From the NCBI GenBank assembly GCA_015832175.1, contig WJXW01000012.1, positions 1,074,001-1,138,000 on the forward strand: 64,000 nt of DNA, written 5' to 3'. Numbering within the stretch: position 1 is the stretch's first letter; each line of letters opens with the position of its first letter. This document shows positions 38,619-46,834 of this stretch, piece after piece. Made by a program: the position numbers and the translations under genes. This stretch comes from Paraphaeosphaeria minitans (lineage: Eukaryota; Ascomycota; Dothideomycetes; Pleosporales; Didymosphaeriaceae). The notes under the pieces are model-generated. The model made no database searches, was not told the DNA's origin, and saw nothing but the letters and a program-made list of their open reading frames with translations.

Positions 38619-39049
38619 TGTTAAATCCAAGAGGGTAGCTAGTCCTAAAGGGTTAAGGTTAGTTCTTGGGCAGGAGTACTTACAGAAGGTAGAAGGTCTT
38701 GTTAATATAATAGTATCTTACAAAGTGTAATAAGTTAATAATTTAGTCTACTAGAATCTAAATAATAGATTAATAAACAGATTAAATATAAGTATAGAGA
38801 GTCTATTCTTGCGTTCCTATATACTAAGCAAAGTCCACTCTGTGGGGAGCGCTCTATAGAGAGCGCTTTATAGAAAGCAGTTATGTGTATTATACTCTAG
38901 TACAGAGCAATTAAGCGCTCTGTAGAGAGTAGTTATATAACTCCTTTATTTAAGGCGTAGCTGGCATTAAATCCCCGCTTAATCCTTGCTACGCGCCTAC
39001 TAGGTACAAAACTGGCTTCCCACCATTATGTGGATTTTAGATCCTAATA
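38619..39049 (-). repeat. Chimeric LTR (Gypsy C 5' LTR, inner part from D)
   Basis: A 431-bp LTR of the C variant type (GCGCTCTATAGAG units at about 38849-38875). It begins TGTTAAATCC and ends GATCCTAATA, followed by AGTTC (39050-39054), the direct partner of the C target at 19282-19286. Its inner end abuts the D target copy GAGGA, so the shared inner part should derive from the D 3' LTR. Confidence 0.78.
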
Positions 39050-39419
39050 AGTTCTTAGGCAGGAGTACTTACAAAAGGTAAAAGGAATTATTAATACATT
39101 AGTATCTTAACTAAGTATAATAAGTTAATAATTTAGTCTGCTAGAATCCAAATAATAGATTAATAAACAGATTAAATATAAGTATAAGAAGCTTATTCTT
39201 ACGTTTCTATATACCAAGGCTACTCTACTACTTAGTACTTCTAAGTAACTAAGCGTATTACGTAACCTACTTAGCTACTTAGGGCTTCTAAGCGGCTAAG
39301 CGTATTACGTAATCTAATCTAAGCCTCTTAGCGTTTCTTTGTTACGTTTATAACCCTATTATTACTTTATTATACCTTTATAAGCGCCTAACTCCCATAT
39401 TACTATCTAGTTTATAATA
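39050..39419 (-). repeat. Remainder of Gypsy A 5' LTR (outer edge of the nest)
   Basis: After the duplicated AGTTC, the LTR of copy A continues (TTAGGCAGGAG...TTTATAATA) to 39419. With 19240-19286 it makes a 412-bp LTR, matching the 410-411 bp of copies B and D. The five bases after it, GAAAG, should be the target duplication of copy A; the partner would lie left of the window. Confidence 0.88.
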
Positions 39420-39940
39420 GAAAGGCGGTAGAGTAATATAGATATTAAGAGACTATAATCGTAATACACTACTAAGGTAATAAATATATAATAATTATAT
39501 TAGAAAGAGTAGAAGCGCCGTCCTATTGCCTTATAATAATAAGGTAAATAAACAAACCGCCTAATAAGGGCCCTTATTATAAGACCGCCTTAGGACTACC
39601 TTTACACTATAAGAGAACTCTTACTAAAATAATAATAAGTTTCTAATAGAAAAATAACGCCTATAATACTACTACCTTACTATAATACTATATTTCTAAG
39701 ATCTCTAAGGCTTACCTTTTAACTATAAAACGTTTTAAACTAAGTAAAGTCTAAAGTATATAATAGGCTAAGGCTATGCCCTACCCTTTAGAAAGATTTT
39801 AAGGAAAAGAACTACTCTAAAAAAGTAGACTTACTAAAGAAAACTCTTCTTATAAGTAACACACCCCCTATAGAGCCTTAACATCTAGAATTTATCCTTT
39901 ACATTTGGCACTTACAGTTCTATTCACTCTCTAAGGCTAG
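39420..39940. other. AT-rich flank, no gene seen
   Basis: This is TpA-rich sequence with the same RIP look as the nest but no match to its LTRs or internal regions that I can see. No open frame of note. It may be an older, unrecognisable repeat or leakage of RIP beyond the outermost LTR. Confidence 0.5.
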
Positions 39941-39944
39941 CCCA

Positions 39945-40256
39945 TAACACTGGGCGTGCCGGGCGTGCCAGGCATGGTAGGAACATGCCAGGCATGCGCA
40001 AAACATGCAAAAAACATGCCACGCATGCCCGCACTGCCCACGCTGCTAGGCATGCCCGCCCTGCCCACCCTGCCCACCTACCTAGACCTACCTACCACGC
40101 ACGCCCACCCTATGGTGTGAACAATATAGGATCCTGCTAGGCGTCTAGTACAACCGGTACGTATCTACCTAGGCCTCCTAGGTGCAGAACGCCTAATCAC
40201 CCTATAGTATAAAAAATGTAGGATCCTACTAGGCGTCTGGTATAAGTAGTATGTAT
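39945..40256. repeat. GC-rich simple-repeat island: CATGCC-type units and a 58-bp direct repeat
   Basis: From about 39950 to 40085 the sequence is dominated by GGCATGCC, GGCGTGCC, CATGC and TGCCCACCC units, many self-complementary. Then two 58-bp copies of ACCCTATRGT...TAGGATCCTRCTAGGCGTCTRGTA... follow at 40107-40164 and 40199-40256 (period 92). Differences are mainly C/T or G/A transitions. A near-palindrome ACCTAGGCCTCCTAGGT lies between them. There is no coding signal. It marks the abrupt change from AT-rich repeats to gene-rich DNA. Confidence 0.65.
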
Positions 40257-40604
40257 GGTATCTATATACCACAGATGCTAAACTCTTTCAAACTTCTAAG
40301 TTTTTGCGATATATTTAAGCTTTAATATTTACATATTAATATTTTAGTAAAATTTTATTAATGACATTACAGAGGTTTTTTTAGTCTGAAAAAATTTGCT
40401 ATAATTGTTTAATGAGCTATGATCGATTGGTGCAGATGCGACGGGCTAAAGTTCGTGCGTTGTATTATGGCGCATGCATGAGGCGATGGCGTGCACGAGC
40501 TGCCAAGCCACGGTAAGGGGCTAGATCTCCCTCATGCTTTGGACATCCAGTCCGCTCGCAGTGAGCTTGCCGTTGGTCTGGTACACACCACATCCTTCGC
40601 ACGC
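40257..40604 (+). promoter_or_regulatory. Upstream region of the Mtf1-like gene
   Basis: An AT-rich stretch (to about 40420) is followed by GC-richer sequence up to the first in-frame ATG at 40605. The frame is open back to 40491 but only through a GTG, so 40605 is preferred as start. No clear TATA box or other site is identifiable. Confidence 0.35.
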
Positions 40605-42612
40605 ATGCTAGGCTCCCTCACACCGTCGCGATCGCGGTTCGTCTTCCGGGCGTCCTACCGGGCTGCCCTTTCATTGTCTCACTTGCGCCACGCATCAAGG
40701 AAAGCATCAAACAAGGTCGTGGCCAGCCCGGACTACTGGAGTGACCACCCGCGTCTGGCAAAAAGCGACCAGTACCCGCTGTCGCGCCAGCTTGCTGATC
40801 TTGGCCCTCGGCCTGACCCGCTATCAAGCACAAAAACGACAGCCCGCTTGCGGACGCAGATTGTAAGTCCAGACTTATGCGGTATGTTGAGTCCTAGTGC
40901 TAGCGAGATAGCTGCAGACCTGTCAAGCGTTTTGTTGCTGATTGCACCGCGCAGATGACATATTAGAGTACATCGGTCCCTCCCTAGAAAAATACAAAGG
41001 ATGCGACATCATCGACCTGAATCCCGGCGCCTGTCTATGGTCGCAGAAGCTGCACGAATTCCTTCAACCGCAGACGCATGTGCTCTTCGAACCCACCCCG
41101 GACATGTGGAGCACCTATCAGCGACCTTTGCTGGACAATCCAGGCTCGAAATATAGGCTATACGAGGGGAGAGACATAAGAGACAGACCTGCGTTCGATG
41201 AATTGTTCGACACCATTCTTCCACACCAAAAACCCGCTGAGCCGCCGAGCTCTGGGCCACCGCAGCCAAACAATAACCTGTTAGTCACCGGTTCGATCAT
41301 GTGGGACCCGAAAGCCCCAGGCATGGGCTTTGATTCATTGGGCAAGCAGCTGATGGCTTTGTTCACCGAGTGCGCTTGGAGAAACGAGCGCTTCCACAAA
41401 TATGGCCCGGTACGGTCGCTCTTGTGGATGACCGAGGAAGACGTCAAGGGCGTTGTACCCCGCTCCCACTACATGTACCCCAAGTATGCGATGGTGATGA
41501 ACTACTTGGCCAAAACCGTGCAGGTGGTGACGCCAGACCATCAACCGAGAGGCCCTGGACACTCCACAATTGGTCGGATGCCACAGTATGAGATCCAGAG
41601 CGTTATCCGCGCGATGCAACGTGGCCAAGAAAACGGCTTGAAGCTTCCCCAGCACCGTCGAGATTGCATTCACGATATGGCCGAAGACATAATGCAGCGC
41701 AACATAGAGCGGGGCAAGGCTGCCGACACGAGACTCACTCAGACTGAAATGATAGAATATCTTGAAAAGCGGTCACGCGAGGGAAAGTCGAGTGTTGGGA
41801 TCGACTTCCAGCGGGACATCGATATCATCTCGCAAGATGAGTATCTGGAGCAGCATCCCGAACTCCGCTGGACCACAGACCTATCCGGTCGTCCCAAGCG
41901 CACCCCACTTGGTGTAAAACACCATTTCCGTTTCTGTCAGTTAACTTCACTTCGCAAGTTTAGAATACAGGCCGAGAAGCTCTCAGATCGCTTGGAAGGA
42001 TTGTTTGATCGGGAAATCGAGTTTCTGAAGATGGAGGACGGTCCAGAGAAAGAGGAGGCGAAAAAGGAGCTGGAAGCCGTGGCCGAGGAACTGCAAATGG
42101 ACATGGAACAGTTGCAAGCTCCCAAACAGACCACTGCGGTGTCGTCAGCAAATGATCGCATCTCGCTCAAGTCTCCCGTTCCGCGCCTCCAATGGGACAA
42201 TCGACCATACGAGCCCCTCGTCATGCAGCCAGATGAGTTATGGCCAAGGCGCCGCGCTTCCCTGGTCGATGTTGAGCCTTACCCCCGCCAGGACTTCAAG
42301 TTGGATTGGTTCATGGACTTTGCTCACGCGCTGTTCAATTCAGCTAATCACTCGGTGCCGAAGGCGCTCGACTCCCTGCAGTCCGGAGCATCTGCTCTGG
42401 TCGACGAAGTGCCGAGCTTGAGGGACCCGGCACGGGGTGGACGACTGAAATTGGAGCATATGAAGGTCAACATGTTGACGAATGAGATGATTGAAGGTCT
42501 ATGGCATGCATACAACGCCTGGCCATTCAAAACCAATTCGGCGAACCATTCGAAATATTTTGCGCTGAAGCAAAAGGGCCACTACGTTAGTAACGATGTC
42601 AGTAAAAGGTGA
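40605..42612 (+). CDS. MTF1: Mitochondrial transcription factor 1 / rRNA adenine dimethylase-like protein
   Basis: Predicted 644 aa: exon 1 40605-40881, exon 2 40955-42612. The 73-nt intron has GTATGT and GCGCAG ends and the join keeps frame (LC|DDILEYIG). The protein opens with a Ser/Arg-rich, acid-free stretch (MLGSLTPSRSRFVFRASYR) typical of a mitochondrial presequence. It then shows the fungal Mtf1/TFB core: IVSPDLC, the AdoMet-fold motif CDIIDLNPGACLWSQKLHEF, HVLFEP, and LLVTGSIMW. This family derives from KsgA/Dim1 rRNA methylases; in yeast the protein partners mitochondrial RNA polymerase in promoter opening. A charged helical insert (about residues 420-480) separates it from short yeast Mtf1. 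It is convergent with bL31m, with 3' ends 214 bp apart. It is the first gene after the repeat nest. Confidence 0.85.
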
Positions 42613-42826
42613 TGCAAGTACATGACAGCGGGCGTCATGCATTTCTATACTGTAAACACTTGTAACCCTGTTTGTACAAATAATGTGACAAATATGGAAC
42701 ACGAATATACTACATGCAGGATGTAGCATGCTTTGATCACAACGAAGCCTCCTGAGCCCAGCCCTGCCCTGCCCGGCTGCTTCTCTAGGTCGTCCTCTCC
42801 CGTTCGCGCCATCCAACGCCTTGAAC

Positions 42827-43344
42827 TTATTTCTTCCCACCCTTTGCGGGAGCAGCTTTCGAGGGCGCCGCAGCAGCGGGTTTTGCCTTTGCTGTCTCAC
42901 TCTTCCCCGCACCACTGATCAAATCCATGAGGAAATCTCCCTTGTTCGCTCCCTTGCCCTGCAGACTTGTTAGCACCTACTTTCGCCTCGCACACAGGAT
43001 CATCACGGTACCTGCTCAGCATCCCAACCCCGCCCAAACTTTGCTCTGAACGCCGCCAGCTTGCCGGCCTCGTCCTCCTCGACGTTCAACAGCTTCTGGC
43101 TGCTCGGGTTCCACAGCGGCGTGTTGCGCGTGTCTTTGGTGGCCTTGTACACGGGGAGCGGCGAGGTGGTGCGCTGGACGAAGGTGCTGCCGTCGGAGAG
43201 GGTGACGAGCTGCGTGAAGGTGTAGGGGCGCTTCGGGCGGCGGAGGAGCGTCGCATGGCGGATCTGGGTGCGCGCGGGGGCGGGAGTCGCGGAGAGCGCG
43301 CGGAGAGCGCGGAGAGCGCTGGGCGAGGAGATGGGTGTGGCCAT
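42827..43344 (-). CDS. MRPL36: Mitochondrial large-subunit ribosomal protein bL31m
   Basis: Predicted 154 aa: exon 1 43012-43344 (111 codons), exon 2 42827-42958. The intron ends are GTACCG and CTGCAG with a CTAAC branch site, phase 0. Residues 1-30 are Ala/Arg-rich (ALRALRALSATPAPARTQ), fitting a mitochondrial presequence. The body carries the fungal bL31m signature: RPYTFTQLVTLSDGSTF, TPLWNPSSQKL and EAGKLAAFRAKFGRGWD. The C-terminal exon adds a short Lys/Ala tail (KAAPAKGGKK). Fungal bL31m is Mrpl36 of the mitoribosome large subunit. It shares a 277-bp divergent upstream region with the flavin-reductase gene. Confidence 0.88.
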
Positions 43345-43621
43345 GGTAAGTGAGCTGTGCTGTGGTGAGGAAGGACGGTGGCTACGGTACCTACAGGCGG
43401 GATATCCTCGGCGGAACCTTTTCTAGGAAGGACCCCAGACAAACCATCCACGGCGACGGCGTTTGGTCAATCTGCGTAGTCTGTCTCCTCCTGTGCATAC
43501 TTCCCGAGTAGATATCCATTGCGTGGTGACATCAATTACCACTACCAATGGTGCCCGCACTGCGCCCGACGGGCCACTTCTATGCCGCATTTTATCGCTG
43601 GAGCTGTTCTACTGGTAGGCA
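43345..43621. promoter_or_regulatory. Shared upstream region of bL31m and the flavin-reductase gene
   Basis: 277 bp between two divergent start codons. It must contain both promoters unless the right-hand gene has an unseen upstream exon. No defined motif is recognised. Confidence 0.5.
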
Positions 43622-46255
43622 ATGTACTATACGAGTATAGCGACACTGCTGTTTACATATTCCCTAGTCCGAAATCCTCATTGCAGTCGCTCCCTTCGCC
43701 GTTGCCCGTCTTGCTTCACTGTCGGTCGCGCCGGCCACGCATATTCAACGACCAGACCGCTCCTGAACAACAATGCTGCGGCTCCAGCTCCCAAAGCGAG
43801 TCGCAGCGAGAGTGGCTCAACCTCAGCAGATCAGGAGGCGACCGTCCAAATGAAGACTGACATGCGCAGCATCATGCGCCAAGTTCCGAGCAGCGTCACC
43901 GTCATAACTGCCTTCGCGCAGGACGGGGACATGCGGCCTCTTCCCCTCGGAAGTGCCATATCCTCCTTAACCACCGTTTCGCTCGACCCGCCACATGTGT
44001 CATTCAACATCAAACCACCATCAAGAACGCTCGACGCAATCCGCGAGGCGGGAGGCCGATTCTGCCTTCATTTCCTCGACAACTCGCTTCTTGCCGCCAA
44101 GGTTGCCCTGGACTTCACCAAAGGGAACTCACTCGATACCTTGCGCCGACGACGAGCATCATTTAGTTTCGCATACCCTACCACCAATCAGGTGGGACAG
44201 CCCCCGAGACTCAACGCTCGCTGCGTTGTTGCTTCTATGACGTGCCAGTTGGAACAGGAAACTGCCGTGGCGGATCACGTTGTCGTTATAGCAAGTGTGA
44301 AGGAACTTGATGCCATACAAAATCCGGGGCCAGTCCTGTTCTATCACGCAGGGAAATTCAAGAGATATAACGGCGGCACGTTGTACAGTCCGGCCTCTGC
44401 TATCCGCGGCCAGGAGTTAGATGTGCCGACCCTGTTGCATCGTGAAGGAGAATCGAAGGGAAATGACGGCTCCACGTTGCAGAAACATTTGCCCTTTGAG
44501 GAAATGGCCACTGCCCGCCCTCGGAACCTAGCTCGTTTGAAAGGTCACGCCGCTTATTGGACCTACCCGCTATTTCCAGGAGATGCTGAGAAGGAGGACT
44601 TCATATCCCTTGCCAAAGACTACGTGAAGCAGAACCGAGCTTCATTCCTCGAATCTCCTTCCGTCCCAGGCGGAACAATATTGAAAGACGGATGGGGCAT
44701 ACATCCTGGAGCCTTTGGTTTGAACCTCACTCGGCTCGTGGGCCAAAGCATGGCCGAGCTCGGTCTGGACTCAGATCAGGAGCCAAGTCTTCCTACTGCC
44801 TCCCTCACCCATCGCTTCTACGGGAAGCTAAGTCCGACTGATCTTACCGCGATAGGAGACCATGCCAAGGCTCTGGTCAGACACAATCTAACGGCCGTAG
44901 ACGGAGACTACCTCAAAGTTCTAAATTCGCTCGACGTGTGTCCTGGGGGCACTAGTTTGCTCGCTAGCGACATTCTGGTGCCTTTACGCGACGCCGGCTT
45001 GATCGCACCCTTTGAGCTGCGCAGCCTTGAACCCACAGATACCCTGGACCTTTACTACTTGGAACAGATCGAACACCGACTGTCCGAGTTTTTTAAGTCT
45101 ATACCTTACGAACAAGTATCTCGTATGGGGCTAACCAAGCTGCAAAGTGCTATAGGGATCAATGCTGTAACGCTAGAACACTCTCATGTGGATTATGTGC
45201 AGCAGGTACGCCCTCGTATAACAGCAGAAGTGTACCCGGAAACATTCTCTCCACCGCAAGTCGACCTTAGGGGTCAAATTTCGCCAGAGGAGGTCCGCGT
45301 TGCAGTTGAGCGCATGGTGTATGCTTTTTCAGTGCGCGATACTCATGCCTACTCGATCTTCAGAAAACTACCCAAGGCCGAGAGCATGCGCCGACTGGGG
45401 ATACATCCTATGGCCACGGGCGCAGATCTCGACTTCCTCTGGGAGAAACTGAGATACATGCGGGCGAAAGCAATAACACACACTGCATTCGAAGAAGCCG
45501 TGGACACGATGCTGGATCCCTTATTCGACAAGGGCTTATCCACGTCAGAGGAGCTCTACTCGCGAGCCAGGAAACTGGTCCGTCTACACGCGCGCAGCGT
45601 CCTGAGTTGGTCGCTCAGAGACATAGTCGCGGCCATGGGGCTCCGCTACGGCGTTGCGGGGGTACTCCACGACTCCAAAAACATGCATGTTCGCAGCTTG
45701 GTCAAACAGGCCTTCAGCGCGGCGCTGCAAGCGAGGATGCAGGACGACGACATTTCTGTCGAGGACAAGACTGCGATCGAGGAGTACTTATCTTCTTCTC
45801 ACACGCTCAAGACCAGGCCAAGCATCTGGAGTTGGGACCAGACCCGTCGGGTTGAGATGGAGAAGGTGAGGACCGAATGTACAAGGAAGAAGAAGAGGGA
45901 GGAGAAGGACGAGAAGTTGAAGAAGCAGAGGGAGGAGGAGGACAATATGATAAGGAAGAAGAGGAAGGAGGAGGATAGGCTGTTAAAGAAGAGGAGGAAT
46001 GAAGAGGACGAGAAGGGGGGGGAAGACGAAAAGTTAGGGAAAAGAGAGGTGGAGGACAATACAATAAAGCAGAATAGGAAGGAGGAGGACAAGCTGTTAA
46101 AGAAGAGGAGGAAAGGGGAGGACAAGAGGTGGGAGAAGATGGTTGAGGGTATGCTTGAGGGGAGGAGGAAGAAGAAGAGAGAGGAGGAGCTAAAGAAGAT
46201 GAGAGAGGAGGGAAAAGAAGAAGAGGAGGAGGAGGCTATAGTCGCGGGAGGCTGA
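43622..46255 (+). CDS. Flavin-reductase-domain protein with long C-terminal region and Lys/Glu tail
   Basis: An intronless 877-aa frame. Residues about 1-75 are Arg/Ser-rich (GRAGHAYSTTRPLL), suggesting a mitochondrial presequence. Residues about 80-250 form a flavin reductase-like FMN-binding split barrel (MRSIMRQVPSSVTVITA, then SLDPPHVSFNIKPPSRT, FCLHFLDN, and the late FYHAGKFKRYNG). Residues about 290-740 are a mainly helical region I do not recognise. From about 745 the tail is almost only K, R, E and D with repeated KKRRxEED units, a predicted long charged helix. The family uses FMN and reduced nicotinamides; whether this member is catalytic or a scaffold is open. The next in-frame ATGs are at residues 77 and 81. 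The 3' end faces Ski3. Confidence 0.8.
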   Translation: MYYTSIATLLFTYSLVRNPHCSRSLRRCPSCFTVGRAGHAYSTTRPLLNNNAAAPAPKASRSESGSTSADQEATVQMKTDMRSIMRQVPSSVTVITAFAQDGDMRPLPLGSAISSLTTVSLDPPHVSFNIKPPSRTLDAIREAGGRFCLHFLDNSLLAAKVALDFTKGNSLDTLRRRRASFSFAYPTTNQVGQPPRLNARCVVASMTCQLEQETAVADHVVVIASVKELDAIQNPGPVLFYHAGKFKRYNGGTLYSPASAIRGQELDVPTLLHREGESKGNDGSTLQKHLPFEEMATARPRNLARLKGHAAYWTYPLFPGDAEKEDFISLAKDYVKQNRASFLESPSVPGGTILKDGWGIHPGAFGLNLTRLVGQSMAELGLDSDQEPSLPTASLTHRFYGKLSPTDLTAIGDHAKALVRHNLTAVDGDYLKVLNSLDVCPGGTSLLASDILVPLRDAGLIAPFELRSLEPTDTLDLYYLEQIEHRLSEFFKSIPYEQVSRMGLTKLQSAIGINAVTLEHSHVDYVQQVRPRITAEVYPETFSPPQVDLRGQISPEEVRVAVERMVYAFSVRDTHAYSIFRKLPKAESMRRLGIHPMATGADLDFLWEKLRYMRAKAITHTAFEEAVDTMLDPLFDKGLSTSEELYSRARKLVRLHARSVLSWSLRDIVAAMGLRYGVAGVLHDSKNMHVRSLVKQAFSAALQARMQDDDISVEDKTAIEEYLSSSHTLKTRPSIWSWDQTRRVEMEKVRTECTRKKKREEKDEKLKKQREEEDNMIRKKRKEEDRLLKKRRNEEDEKGGEDEKLGKREVEDNTIKQNRKEEDKLLKKRRKGEDKRWEKMVEGMLEGRRKKKREEELKKMREEGKEEEEEEAIVAGG
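45858..46245 (+). repeat. Purine-only coding repeat (KKRRxEED units)
   Basis: Nearly 390 bp of AAG/GAG/GAA/AGG-rich sequence with almost no pyrimidines on the plus strand. Two related longer units are seen at about 45954 and 46072 (each with AGGCTGTTAAAGAAG or AAGCTGTTAAAGAAG). It encodes the charged tail of the flavin-reductase protein. Such tracts expand easily and can form triplex DNA. Confidence 0.75.
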
Positions 46256-46834
46256 GCACGCGCTGGGACGCTTGTATATTATGTCATCGTGGGGCGAAGT
46301 GTGCATGTACTGGCGCAGATGGGACATGTTCAAATTATGTAAGATTTGGTGAATATCAGATGGCGCGAAGCTGTGGAAATGGACGGAGCAGGCCAGATGT
46401 GCAGCAATACTCAGACTTGCACGGGTTTCTGTACGCGTATTGGCTACGTGTTTCACGGTTGCTTTACTAATCATGCATCGTGGTGGCTCTCATTGGTACC
46501 CTACGCCACCGGACGGGCATATGCCCGCCTACATATGAATTCTTTGCGCACGTGGTATGCAGGTGCTTTGGTACCTCTGGGGGAGCAACCCGGCGCACCG
46601 CATTTTGGCATGTTCCTTATCTCTTCTATTACATTGGGCGGTGCACCTGCGCTGTTCGAATTGGGTTTTTGGTAGAATAACTTTCGGTTCACACGTTGCA
46701 TTACGTGATGACACTGAAGTTTTTTGGTTGATGCTATATCTACTGCTTCCAATGGACTTGTTCCCGTCTCGTCTCGAATCTGATCGCTGTGCTCAAGTCG
46801 TCCACGACAAATGTTCCCAGTCGAATCGCCGCGA
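46256..46834. other. Convergent 3' intergenic region, no gene seen
   Basis: 579 bp between the stop codons of the flavin-reductase gene (+) and the Ski3 C-terminal gene (-). Several small open frames exist on both strands but none has recognisable domains or splice structure. It should hold both polyadenylation regions. Confidence 0.6.

Noticed and set aside
38619..39049. Independent solo LTR insertion
   Set aside because: Its right target AGTTC pairs with 19282-19286 and its left target GAGGA pairs with TCCTC at 31440-31444, so it is a boundary LTR of the rearranged C/D pair.
1..39419. CRISPR array or prokaryotic operon signals
   Set aside because: The repeats are LTRs and RIP-mutated retroelement copies; there is no regular spacer structure, and the gene structures are eukaryotic.
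40491..40604. Upstream extension of the Mtf1-like frame
   Set aside because: It begins with GTG and has no ATG; the first ATG at 40605 starts a good presequence.
40863..40954. GTAAGT at 40863 as Mtf1 donor
   Set aside because: It looks canonical but makes the join run into a stop; the GTATGT at 40882 keeps frame and preserves the conserved IVSPDLC-D motif.
43519..43860. Plus-strand frame overlapping the start of the flavin-reductase gene
   Set aside because: A shadow frame; the recognisable domain is in the frame starting at 43622.
46346..46680. Small frames between the flavin-reductase and Ski3 genes
   Set aside because: No domain, no splice structure and several overlapping frames on both strands, as expected by chance.
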